This document shows positions 55,043 through 64,000 of a DNA stretch of 64,000 nucleotides, piece after piece. Position 1 is the stretch's first letter; each line of letters starts with the position of its first letter. Both the position numbers and the translations under genes were made by a program. The notes below the pieces were generated by a model. That model worked only from the letters and a program-made list of their open reading frames with translations, searched no databases and was not told the DNA's origin. The DNA is from Zantedeschia hybrid cultivar (Eukaryota; Streptophyta; Magnoliopsida; Alismatales; Araceae). Where the stretch lies: contig JARZZO010000011.1 in the NCBI GenBank assembly GCA_030544215.1, positions 51,705,587-51,769,586 of the forward strand, read 5' to 3'.

Positions 55043-56143
55043 TTACGAAAAGAGGTAAGGGAACTGCTCCCGCATCTCGTCCTCTCGCTCCCAGGTTGCC
55101 TCACCTCCGGAGCGGTACTGCCAAATCACCTTGACCAACGGTACAATCTTGTTCCGCAGGACCTGCTCTCTACGATCCTCGATGCGCACAGGATACTCTG
55201 GAAAGGACAGGTCCTCAGCGATCTCCAACCTTGAAAAATCCAACACATGGGACGGATCCTGAACATACTTCCTCAGCAAGGAAACATGGAACACATCGTG
55301 CACCCCTGCAAGTCTGGGCGGCAAGGCCAGCTGATACGCGGTTTCCCCAATTCGAGCAAGAATGGGAAAAGGCCCAATATATCGCGGACTCAGCTTGCCT
55401 CGCTTCCCGAATCTCATCACACCCTTGGAGGGTGAGACTCGGAGAAACACGTGGTCCCCAACTTCAAACTCAAGTGGTCTCCGTCTGACGTCAGCATAAC
55501 TTTTCTGCCTACTCTGAGCTACGGTCAACCTCTGCCGAACTGTCCTGGCAATCTCAGCACACTGCTGCACCAACTCAGGTCCCGCAATCTGCCTCTCACC
55601 GATCTCGGACCAACACACCGGAGATCGACACGGTCTCCCATACAAAGCCTCGTAAGGCGCCATGCCGATACTGGAATGGTAACTGTTGTTGTAGGCAAAT
55701 TCCACTGTGGACAAATGCTGCTCCCAAGAACCTCCCCAATCAAGGCAACATGCCCTGAGCATATCCTCCAAGGTTTGAATGGTCCTCTCTGACTGCCCGT
55801 CTGTCTCGGGATGGTAGGCCGAGCTGAAAGCCAATCGAGTGCCCAACGCCTGCTGAAAGCTCTTCCAGAACCTGGAAGTAAACATCGGATCTCGATCCGA
55901 AACAATGGACAAGGGTACTCCGTGCAGAGAGATGATCCGGTCTACAAACAACTTTGCCAGCTTACCGACCGACCAGTCCTTCCTAATGGCTAGGAAGTGT
56001 GCCGACTTGGTCAGCCGATCAACGATGACCCAGATAGCGTCTCTCCTGCTAGGGGATGCAGGCAATCCCATTACAAAGTCCATCGTCACGTGCTCCCATT
56101 TCCACTCTGGAATCGGCAAGGGCTGTAGCAACCCTCCAGGTCT
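55043..56143 (-). CDS. T1 Gag-Pol, C-terminal part: integrase with chromodomain
   Basis: This part lies downstream of an in-frame TAG (56144-56146) and is in the same frame as the upstream portion. It encodes the catalytic core and C-terminus of integrase. The three acidic positions are present in VIVDRLTKS, VSDRDPMF and GQSERTIQTLE. A GPF...AYQLALPP region with FHVSLL follows, then a chromodomain-like end (VLRNKIVPLVKVIW...EATWERE.EMRE) that in chromoviruses guides integration by binding chromatin marks. The first methionine after the stop is at 56131. The frame reaches a normal stop at 55043-55045. No other break is seen. As it stands the integrase is separated from the rest of the polyprotein by the stop. 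Confidence 0.93.
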   Translation of the reverse strand, partial: RPGGLLQPLPIPEWKWEHVTMDFVMGLPASPSRRDAIWVIVDRLTKSAHFLAIRKDWSVGKLAKLFVDRIISLHGVPLSIVSDRDPMFTSRFWKSFQQALGTRLAFSSAYHPETDGQSERTIQTLEDMLRACCLDWGGSWEQHLSTVEFAYNNSYHSSIGMAPYEALYGRPCRSPVCWSEIGERQIAGPELVQQCAEIARTVRQRLTVAQSRQKSYADVRRRPLEFEVGDHVFLRVSPSKGVMRFGKRGKLSPRYIGPFPILARIGETAYQLALPPRLAGVHDVFHVSLLRKYVQDPSHVLDFSRLEIAEDLSFPEYPVRIEDRREQVLRNKIVPLVKVIWQYRSGGEATWEREDEMREQFPYLFS

Positions 56144-59100
56144 CTAATGCTCGACTTTAACCTGCTGACAAGTCATACATCTAGCCACATATTCAGCCAC
56201 ATCTTTCTTCATACCGGGCCACCAGAAGTGCCTCCTCAAACAATAATACATCTTTGTTGTTCCAGGGTGAACTGCATATCTTGAACGGTGCGCCTCATCT
56301 AGAACGCATCTGCGCACGTCTTCCTCAGTCGGGACATAGAGCCTGCCTCTGAATCTGACAGTACCGTCATCCCACAACTCTACCTCTGACCTCTGGAGAA
56401 TCTGAGGTAACTCAGCATCTGCCCTCTGAGCCTCAATCACCGCATGATACACAGCTGGTCTCATAGTCAAGCTGACCAATACGGCTCTGTCCTCTTCACG
56501 TGGAACTCTAAAAGAAGATTCCACAACCTGCTCGAACAATTTCCATTCTCGAATCATAAGGTGTGACATGACTGTCTTCCGACTCAAGGCGTCTGCCACC
56601 ACATTCGCCTTGCCCGGATGATAAGAAAGGTCAAAGTCATAATCTTTAATAAACTCCATCCATCTCCGCTGCCTCAGATTCAAGTCTCTCTGAGTGAACA
56701 CATATTTCAAGCTCTTGTGATCGGTGAAAACTTGAAATTTCTCTCCATATAAGTAATGTCTGCAGATCTTTAGTGCAAACACCACTGCTGCAAGTTCCAA
56801 ATCATGAGTAGGATAGTTCTCTACATGCCTCTTCAGCTGCCGAGAAGCATAAGCAACTACCCTGCCATGCTGCATCAGGACTGTGCCCAAACCTCGATGG
56901 GACGCATCTGAGTAAACCACAAATCCACCCGACCCAGATGGAAGCACCAGCACTGGGGCCGTCGTGAGGCGGGTTTTTAGCTCAACAAAACTCTGCTCAC
57001 ATTCCTCGGTCCACACAAAACGAACTCCCTTTCGAGTCAACCTCGACAAGGGGGCCGCTATCGAAGAAAACCCCTGAACAAACCGCCTGTAATAGCCGGC
57101 AAGCCCCAGAAAGTTCCTGATCTCTGTCACTGAAGTCGGCCTGCTCCAGTCCATCACTGCCTCGATCTTGGCTGGATCCACTACGATACCTTCACCAGAA
57201 ATAACATGCCCAAGGAAGTGCACCTTGTCTAGCCAAAATTCACACTTGCTGAACTTGGCGTAAAGTTGGTGCTCCCTCAGGACCTGCAACACTGCCCGAA
57301 GATGGGCGGCGTGCTCTTCCTCAGAAGAAGAATAGATCAGAATATCATCAACAAATACAACCACAAACTGGTCTAGGTAGGGCCTGAAGACTCGGTTCAT
57401 CAGATCCATAAAGGCCGCCGGAGCATTGGTCAAGCCGAAGGGCATAACCAAAAACTCATAATGTCCATACCGAGTCCTAAAAGCCGTCTTGCTAACATCA
57501 ACATCCCGGATCCTCATCTGATAATATCCAGATCTCAGGTCGATCTTGGAAAACACTCTCGCAGACTGCAGCTGATCCATCAAATCATCGATCCTAGGAA
57601 GTGGATACTTATTCTTTATTGTCACCTGGTTCAGCTGCCTATAATTGATGCACAGTCTCAAAGAACCATCCTTCTTCCTGACAAACAGAACTGGAGAACC
57701 CCATGGAGATGTACTGGGACGAATGAAACCCTTATCCAGCAACTCCTGCAACTGCGCCTTCAACTCAGCGAGTTCGGCTGGCGCCATCCGATACGGGGCC
57801 TTAGACAAGGGCGCCGTATCTGGTGCAAGCTCGATGGTAAACTCGACCTCTCGCTGAGGAGGAAGGCCAGGCAGCTCCTCAGGAAACACATCTACGAAAT
57901 CACATACCACGGGCACCTCCCAGGGACTGGGACTAGCACGGACATCAGAAACAACAACAGAGGCAAGGAAAGCCTCACAGCCACCAGCAAGCAACCTCCG
58001 TGCCTTAAAGGCAGAAATGAGAATGCCTCGAGAAGAAAGCCTAATACCTTGGAAGAAGAAGGTCGGGATGTCCGGAATAGAGAAGCGCACCCTCTTCCTG
58101 TGGCAGTCCACCTCAGCATAAAAGGCTTCCAACCAATCCATGCCCAGGATGATATCAAAGTCACGAATAGCAAGTACAATCAACTGGGCAGGTAGCACAT
58201 GACCCTCAATGGTCAAGGGAACATTCCTCAAACAATTATAAGATATCATGAAGTCTCCAGAAGGAACCTCCACCATCAAACCATCAGCTAACTCATCAAC
58301 GGGTGCAGAAAGAATATCTAGGAACTGCTCGGAAATGAAAGAATGCGAAGCACCCGAATCGATCAACACATGCGCAGAGTTCCCAAGGACCGAAAGTGTA
58401 CCTTCCACCAAGTTGGACGCGCGAGCCTCCCTCCTGGTGATAGCTAGAACTCTCCCCTGGGTCCTCGGCTTCTTCTGGTCGCCATAACCCTGCCCTTGAC
58501 CATGCCCCTGCGGGCACTGCCTCGCCAGATGGCCCTGTTGGCCACAAGTAAAACATCTCCTGGGAAGAGTGGGACACTGAGTCCCGCCATGGGCACCACC
58601 ACAGTGCTGGTAGACTGCCGGAAGCCTCTGAGCAGGCTCCTGCGGGGCACTGGACACAGACTGACTCTGCTGACCCTGCCTGGGCCTGTTGCTGCCGCTG
58701 CTACCACTACTGCTGCCACCGCCTCTGAAGAACCTCCTGAATCGGGAGCCGAGTGACGACGATCCCGATCCGACAGAAGGAGCCGGTGCCGCCGCCTTAC
58801 CCCTGCCACGCACTGGCCCCTGAGCAGTCTGTCCTCTCTCCCGGGCCGACTGGACCTGCTGAGCCTCTACTGCTGCTGCACATCTAACTGCTGAGGCCAA
58901 GTCTGTACAACAGTGAGACGCCACAAAGTTCCTCAGACTGAGCCTCAGCCCGTCCACAAACCTCTCCGTGCGACGCTCCTCGTCCTCAGATATGAAAGGC
59001 ACGAACTGTCCCAGCGAAACAAACTTCGCCTGATACTCAAGTACAGTCATACTCCCCTGCGTCAGATCCATAAACTCCCTCTCCTTGGCTCTCTGGACAT

Positions 59101-59548
59101 GTCTAGAGAAATATTGTGCATTGAACTCCTTAACAAAGGTCTCCCATGTGATTTCCCTAAGACTCCTGTCCTCATAAGACAGACTCTTCAATGTGGTCCA
59201 CCAGTCATAGGCGCTATCCTTCAGCATGAAGGTAGCCAGCGGGGTCCTCTCTACTGCTGCACAGTCCATGGTATCGAAGGTCTTCTCAATCTCTCTAAGC
59301 CAATGAATGGCCTCATCAGGGTCGGGACAACCGGTGAAGTGAGGTGGCCTCAGCTTCAGGAATCTCTCAAGGGTAGCTGTAGACCCTCCCCGAGCACTAG
59401 AACTCTCGCTAGGATCACGCGTCTGGTATCGAGCCATAGTGTCCATCATGGCCTCCATAAACTGCTCAACACTCGGCCTCCCTGCCTCGGACCCACTAGG
59501 GGCATCTCCCCGCTCTCGAATAACTGGCATCCTCTTCCTGGGAGCCAT
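56144..59548 (-). CDS. T1 Gag-Pol, N-terminal part: Gag, protease, RT, RNase H, integrase zinc domain
   Basis: This is an uninterrupted frame of 1134 codons. In order: Gag with a capsid-like domain (about residues 60-235) and CCHC zinc knuckle CFTCGQQGHLARQC (about 332-345); protease with active site LIDSGASHSF (DSG about 397-399); RT (about 615-790) with VRKKDGSLRLCINYRQLN, VMPFGLTNAP and catalytic FVDD (about 733-736); RNase H (about 840-960) with YSDAS, SRQLKRHVENYPTHDLELAA and DHKSLKY; and the integrase zinc domain HPGTTKMY...CMTC at the end. The start ATG lies about 140 bp after the primer site. A TAG stop follows VKVEH at 56144-56146, where the family encodes an uninterrupted polyprotein. 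CAG-to-TAG is one C-to-T change in a CHG context, as cytosine methylation and deamination would give; that origin is inferred. Confidence 0.95.
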   Translation of the reverse strand: MAPRKRMPVIRERGDAPSGSEAGRPSVEQFMEAMMDTMARYQTRDPSESSSARGGSTATLERFLKLRPPHFTGCPDPDEAIHWLREIEKTFDTMDCAAVERTPLATFMLKDSAYDWWTTLKSLSYEDRSLREITWETFVKEFNAQYFSRHVQRAKEREFMDLTQGSMTVLEYQAKFVSLGQFVPFISEDEERRTERFVDGLRLSLRNFVASHCCTDLASAVRCAAAVEAQQVQSARERGQTAQGPVRGRGKAAAPAPSVGSGSSSLGSRFRRFFRGGGSSSGSSGSNRPRQGQQSQSVSSAPQEPAQRLPAVYQHCGGAHGGTQCPTLPRRCFTCGQQGHLARQCPQGHGQGQGYGDQKKPRTQGRVLAITRREARASNLVEGTLSVLGNSAHVLIDSGASHSFISEQFLDILSAPVDELADGLMVEVPSGDFMISYNCLRNVPLTIEGHVLPAQLIVLAIRDFDIILGMDWLEAFYAEVDCHRKRVRFSIPDIPTFFFQGIRLSSRGILISAFKARRLLAGGCEAFLASVVVSDVRASPSPWEVPVVCDFVDVFPEELPGLPPQREVEFTIELAPDTAPLSKAPYRMAPAELAELKAQLQELLDKGFIRPSTSPWGSPVLFVRKKDGSLRLCINYRQLNQVTIKNKYPLPRIDDLMDQLQSARVFSKIDLRSGYYQMRIRDVDVSKTAFRTRYGHYEFLVMPFGLTNAPAAFMDLMNRVFRPYLDQFVVVFVDDILIYSSSEEEHAAHLRAVLQVLREHQLYAKFSKCEFWLDKVHFLGHVISGEGIVVDPAKIEAVMDWSRPTSVTEIRNFLGLAGYYRRFVQGFSSIAAPLSRLTRKGVRFVWTEECEQSFVELKTRLTTAPVLVLPSGSGGFVVYSDASHRGLGTVLMQHGRVVAYASRQLKRHVENYPTHDLELAAVVFALKICRHYLYGEKFQVFTDHKSLKYVFTQRDLNLRQRRWMEFIKDYDFDLSYHPGKANVVADALSRKTVMSHLMIREWKLFEQVVESSFRVPREEDRAVLVSLTMRPAVYHAVIEAQRADAELPQILQRSEVELWDDGTVRFRGRLYVPTEEDVRRCVLDEAHRSRYAVHPGTTKMYYCLRRHFWWPGMKKDVAEYVARCMTCQQVKVEH

Positions 59549-59687
59549 CTACTCGCCTACAATTACAAAATCAAAAGTTCTAATTAGAGTCCTAAACCAA
59601 TGCTACCGCCGTGCCTGTACGGGATAATGTATTTATTTGCCGAACTTGCAACATTTAACCTAGTTATTTATTTATTTGCCAGACGTA

Positions 59688-59700
59688 TGCTCTGATACCA
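59688..59700 (-). other. Primer binding site of T1 (initiator tRNA-Met type)
   Basis: On the minus strand TGGTATCAGAGCA lies two bases after the 5' LTR end at 59703. It is a full match to the usual initiator-Met primer site. Confidence 0.95.
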
Positions 59701-59702
59701 AC

Positions 59703-62040
59703 TGTAACGACCCGCCACCCTATAATCGGGGATCCGATTACTAAATGGGTACCGAATCATTAATTTGGGACCAAACCAGGATCTAGTAAGTCTGGGAGAT
59801 AAATAATTAACTAAGCTAAACATTCACATCGCATTGAATTGAAATGAAAGTGCAGGAATTAAAATTATTACAATGCGACTCGATACAAGAAATAATTACA
59901 TTTTCCAGCATAAAGGAAATAATTAAACATACAGGCCAGAAATAAACAACAACTACATCAGGGCATACCCCGGAACAATCGCTGTAGGCGCTCAACACAC
60001 GGCCGCACACGCCGCTCTAAGTCTGCTGGGAGTCCTCACCTGAAAACCGCAGGGGTGAGTCTCAAGACAAGACTCAGTAGGGATCCTTCGATCCCCACTG
60101 CCCACACACACACCCACAAGTGTAAGGTACAGCTAACGGTAAAGTGACAAGTGCAGTGGTAAGTACAATTCCTAATTCTCAACGTGAAATCACATGCAGT
60201 CGAAATATAATAACATGCATACTCTAAACCAGCCGACTAGAGAATCCACAACTGCCGTCTCGATAGAACTCGCCAACCGTACAAACAACGGTGGGAAAAA
60301 CTCGACCCGCTGAGACCAAGCAGTAGCCCCTCGGATAGCACACTAGCTACTCCGGCCCAACTGGCTCAGGTGGCTACTCCTTCCCTCAGCATGAGTGACA
60401 CTCCGAATGTACCACTCCGACACCGGTACTAGCTGACCCCGGGGTTCACCATGTGACCCTCTCTCACTAGGCGTCATCCCGCCCACGCCCCCACCGGCGC
60501 TGTGCTCACGCCCCCACCAGCACAGGGTGATAAAGTGCTACAATGTCACTCCAGGTCCACAGTATGTCAAAACCCAGCACAGTGCGATCCGGTCACGTGA
60601 AAAGTCCGCGATCGCATAACACACATATAGAACCATCCGATCATGAAGAATCCATTTCTATCGGGTACACTAAAACATGCGCTAACCATCTATCTAGCAG
60701 TATGAACACATTTTACTGGCATGAATTAGTGTGGTTCTTGTCTTGAATCGCGTCGCCCAAGGCCGACGCCATTCAAGCTCCATGTACAGGTTTATGTAAA
60801 ACAGTCTTCAGAATCAGGCCTTAAAAGGCGTCGACACCAGTGGTCGCCTTTTAAAAGGCGTCGACATCCTAAGACGCCATTCAACACAGAAATCTAGAAA
60901 TTCCAAAGGCCTTACTCAGGAGATTTCTGCCTTTAAAAGGCGTCATGGCTACACGACGCTATTCAAAACGCGTTGCCCATCCATGACGTCTTTTAGTCCC
61001 AGAATCTCCGAACTGGCAGACTCTTAGTCAGGTGATTCCTGTCTAAAAGGCGTCGTGATGGCCCGACGCCCTTCAAAAAGGCGTCGTCCATGCACGACGT
61101 CTTTCAACCCCAGGAACCAGAGTTTGCCCTGAGCCCGAGGGCTCCCATTTCAACCCAAACAAACCCAAAACGGAGGAGAAAGAGGGGCAACTCAACCCAT
61201 AGGAAAACACATTCATAGAAATCCCCCACATCATCAAAAGGACTCCTAAACATGCTCATTCTACCCCCTAAAACCAAAGATCCACAACATGCATAGACGG
61301 GGGAAAACATAGCTTAAACACGATTATGTGGAAACCGTCACCCTACCGGACACTTGAACGCCTCCGAGCTTCAAGCCGTCCACCCGTCTCGCCCCACGCC
61401 GCCGCCGGTACCGCCGTGGTCGTCCTTGCTCCACCGTGACGTCGGTCGCCGTCCGGAGAGTAGAACACCGCAGTGGAGGTGGAGGTGGTAGTGGTAGGAG
61501 CTAGGTAGAGGATGGAGTGGAGGGAGAGGTGAAATGGTGGGAGGAAACGAGGGAGGAGGAGGAATCGCCGTCGAGATCGCCGGAGGGGAAGGAGGGAAAG
61601 AGGAAAGGAGAAAATGAGGGGAAAGAAGGAGGGCTCGCGGGGTTAACCAGAGACTGGCTAAAACGCGTCGACATCCACGGACGTCTATCAGGTGATGTGA
61701 CAGCCGCTCTGACAAGTTTCTGAAACGCGTCGATCGAGGCAGACGCCATTCAGCCGACATGTCAGGGCCGTACTCTGACACACCCAGAGTCGCAGTCTGA
61801 AAGGCGTCGACCTACGTGGACGCCATTCAGACGACTCGACAGGGCCGTACTCTCGCGGCCCAGAGCCCGCCCACGTGGCACCCACGTGGCAGAACCTAAA
61901 ACGCGTCCGCAACGGTGGACGCCGTTCAAAACGCGTCTCGAGGTCCTGACGCGATTCTACACAGAACCTCAGCCCCCCACTAAGGCCAGAATTACAGGGT
62001 CCGACCCGAAAAACCGGATCTGGAAGTCTCAATCCTTACA
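59703..62040 (-). repeat. 5' LTR of T1
   Basis: The 2338-bp LTR is nearly identical to the 3' LTR, with hairpin clusters at 60742-61106 and 61659-61960. I noticed about two dozen single-base differences, no length change, and most differences being C/T or G/A transitions. Confidence 0.95.
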
Positions 62041-62639
62041 ACCCTTGTCAGAAATTTGGAACCAAGAGTAGTTCATAGAGAACAATATTGGGAGTACGAA
62101 GAGGTTGGGCACGACATGAGTACCCTACTAGGACAGCCAAACCTAGAAAGCTTTTGCCAAAAGTCTCTACAATCCTTTAAGACAAACCTTTGGTCCTAAT
62201 CAGACCAAGAGAACAACCAACAATCACCCCAGTCCAGGTTCCCTCTGTTTCAATCAAAGAGCCTTCTTTAGCCACTTTATGTCCATCATCAAAGCCAGGT
62301 ATGTTGACTCAGTTCAACTTGATAAGCTCACCACCAGTCCAACCACTAAAGTCAATCCAAGTAGCAGATCCGAGTCCGATCAGTGTTACACTGAGAAATA
62401 GTATTCTCCTGCCAGCAAGTCAACCATTAGACTCCCAGGAGAATCAAATCTATTTGGTGGGTCGACTCAATCTGAATATGACATCCTGTAGCATTTGGAG
62501 AAGACCCCCGCCAAATATCGGTTCTCGAATTGATTAGGAGATCTCCCACATATAGGGAAACCTTATTCAACTTTCTCTAACAAATCATAGTCAGTGAAGA
62601 TCTTCCTACTAGTGGAGTCACTAATGCAATTCTGTCAGT
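62041..62639 (+). pseudogene. P2 gag-protease linker, right of T1
   Basis: This part continues the P2 frame after T1 (VRNLEPRVV...EVGHDMSTLLGQ) and then becomes a degenerate proline/serine-rich linker (62190-62537). It belongs between zinc knuckle and protease. No domain is recognised. Confidence 0.6.
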
Positions 62640-63140
62640 TACACAAACACCCACGATCTCTTTTGCGGATAAGGATTTGGCTTCCCTTGAATGTCTGTCT
62701 CTTCCCTTATGCTTGACCGCCATACTCAACAGTTACTAAGTGGATTCCATCTTGCTTGACATCAGTGCCTTAATCAATATCTATCCACTCAAAACCCTCA
62801 AGAAAATAGGAATCGATCAAGACAAGATTGATTCCACCTCCATGATGGTCTCGGCTTACGATAATTCTCAAAGGCCAGTTGATGGAAAAATCTTTCTTCA
62901 GCTAGAGATTGGCCCGATAGCCATGGTTTCTGAATTTTACATCCTTGACGTCAAGCCATATATAACGCCATTCTGGGAAGACCATGGATATATCATACTC
63001 TTGGAGTGCCTTCCACCAATCATCAATGCTATAAATTTCCATACAATGGGAACATTGTTAAAGTCAAAAGCACTCCTTATATCGAGTCTTTGGACTCCGT
63101 ATCAGCTAAACAAATGCCATCCATGATCACTTCTAAAAAA
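62640..63140 (+). pseudogene. Aspartic protease of P2, active site changed
   Basis: The frame 62740-63126 carries retropepsin-like landmarks: LLDISALINIYPLKTL, where P1 has LIDTGGSINVLP, then VSAYDNSQRPV...MVSEFYILDV. It shifts frame before a decayed LGRPW segment near 62970-62990. The catalytic triplet DTG reads DIS (62758-62766), so the enzyme cannot be normal. Position after the linker and before the G-patch supports the call. Confidence 0.75.
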
Positions 63141-63197
63141 GGCAAGGAGCTTAGTCTTTCAGCGGTTAGCTCTCAACCCAAACCCTTGCCTAACATA

Positions 63198-63266
63198 GGG
63201 TGGTGGCTCATGGATAAAATGGGATACAATTTAGGATTTGGGTTAGGCAAGGAAGAACAAGGGATT
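63198..63266 (+). pseudogene. G-patch of P2
   Basis: GWWLMDKMGYNLGFGLGKE has the glycine spacing and aromatic residues of a G-patch (hydrophobic-x-x-MGY-x-x-G-x-GLG). It lies in a 108-codon open segment (63006-63332) after the protease. G-patch domains after protease are known in several retroviruses and Tat-type elements, where they are thought to bind nucleic acid. Confidence 0.72.
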
Positions 63267-63299
63267 CGAGAGCCTAGTTTTGAAGGCTATTGGGGGATT

Positions 63300-64000
63300 T
63301 GGATTGGGATACCAACCAATCAAAACAGTTGAGGAATCAAGAGAATGGACTCTCTTGGATCACTTTGTGAAGAAGGTGCATGAATTTCCTAGGGTGGATC
63401 ACATTGAGGATGAGTTGAAGGAATAAACAAACAATGGAGTTTGAAGGGAGGATGAAGATGATTTCGGTACACAGCTGCTATTCCATGAAACAACCACCCC
63501 AGGAGTCGTCTTAGCAAGAGATGAACCAACACTCGCTGCATTCATTCCCTTTCTATTCCATCCTCCTTCCCTTCTTATACTTCCATGACTGGTTATAGCA
63601 CATTCCCTTGAGTGTCTTATGCTCGAAGTTTACGAACACCAAAAGAAAACAGTCTTACTCCCGAACGCGAGGATGTGAAATCACCATCGAACAACCCACA
63701 TGCTGGGGCAATTCCACCATCATCGGGTCTTTGTCTCAAGGACCCACTCTTGTATCTTTAGTAGCTCACTCTTAGAGTCTTGTACATAATAGCTTAGGGG
63801 TTAGGATAGCTTCCTCTCTATCAAGAAGTTGTAGAGATAAGCATGTTCATTTTTTTTAGTTCAAAAGCTAGCAAACAAGTGTAGATATTTGGCAAAAGTC
63901 GAAGAATCCCTTCGGATGGGGGTCTATCTGAAGAGATTCTACCCTTGAAATGCACAAAAAATTAGAAAGTCAAAAAACAAAAATTTGAAATTTGAAATCC
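63300..64000 (+). pseudogene. P2 region after the G-patch, running off the window
   Basis: Short plus-strand pieces such as HFVKKVHEFPRVDHIEDELKE can be read but have no recognised domain. The RT and later domains of P2 should follow outside the window. The last 150 bases become A-rich with no feature. Confidence 0.45.

Larger units (their letters stand above)
52618..62040 (-). mobile_element. Tekay/Del-type chromovirus T1, complete and young
   Basis: T1 is a full-length Ty3/gypsy element of 9423 bp on the minus strand with 2338-bp LTRs at both ends, initiator-Met primer site, polypurine tract and a single long Gag-Pol frame. The perfect 5-bp duplication ACCCT lies at 52613-52617 and 62041-62045. 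The LTRs have the same length and differ at roughly two dozen sites by eye, about 1 percent, so this is the youngest insertion in the window. A C-terminal chromodomain-like segment places it with chromoviruses, and sequence style suggests Tekay/Del. It interrupts P2 gag-pro. Solo LTR T2 is an older relative. Confidence 0.95.

Noticed and set aside
57461..58195. A 244-codon plus-strand frame and the 224-codon frame at 58913-59587
   Set aside because: Both are antisense shadows of the T1 Gag-Pol frame and have no domain of their own.
1..64000. tRNA or rRNA genes suggested by tRNA-like words such as TGGTATCAGAGC and TGGCGATCACGG
   Set aside because: These are short primer binding sites next to LTRs. 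No cloverleaf or rRNA-like stretch accompanies them.

Overview
The window is a dense, multi-level nest of LTR retrotransposons from a flowering-plant genome. The evidence for a plant is Tat-type Ty3/gypsy elements with a second, archaeal-type RNase H and tRNA-Arg primer sites, a Tekay/Del-type chromovirus, Ty1/copia elements primed by initiator tRNA-Met, and an RTE-type LINE whose 3' end is typical of plants. I see no host gene, rRNA, tRNA, CRISPR array or organelle-derived segment. The species cannot be told from this sequence.

Left half (1-25970, minus strand). One large Tat-like element, called M here, reads right to left: 5' LTR (24805-25970), tRNA-Arg-like primer site, repeat-rich leader, a first gag (about 13040-11460), protease and G-patch-like segment (about 10905-9990), a second and different gag (about 9810-6640), reverse transcriptase (5970-5017), RNase H plus archaeal-type RNase H (3012-1777) and integrase (1776-515). 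Its 3' LTR lies off the left edge. M has been hit by solo LTR S1 (3013-5016, duplication GACAC), solo copia LTR C3 (7391-8980, duplication CTTAT) and a full-length copia element C1 (13874-24690), which itself carries a 5'-truncated RTE LINE (about 17177-18796).

Right half (26036-64000, mostly plus strand). A second Tat-like element, P1, starts head-to-head with M only 65 bp away. It carries copia element C2 (27905-36545, minus strand, with an uninterrupted RT-RNase H reading frame) and solo LTR S2 (40567-42621, same family as S1 but inverted). P1 is cut in its RT near 44761 by a third Tat-like element, P2, which runs off the right edge. The P2 5' LTR contains solo LTR P3 (a relative of the P1 LTR), which in turn contains Tekay-type solo LTR T2 (46061-48389, duplication TCGAG). 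The P2 gag-pro region contains the youngest insertion, T1 (52618-62040, duplication ACCCT). T1 has two 2338-bp LTRs differing at roughly two dozen positions by eye, and a 1501-codon Gag-Pol frame broken by one in-frame TAG.

What annotation by family does not explain is a recurring theme of hairpin modules in the cis-acting parts of unrelated elements. The copia family leader has a series of stem-loops at matching places in C1 and C2, with a fixed core and arms that change in a compensated way, plus an AT-rich array of perfect hairpins with 3-nt loops. The T1/T2 LTRs carry about a dozen GGCGTC...GACGCC hairpins each. A very similar module recurs in the P1 and P3 LTRs and in the P1 leader. The P2 LTR has an alternating array of two other hairpins. 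These arrays are the best candidates here for undescribed biology. All were read by eye without folding software or database searches.
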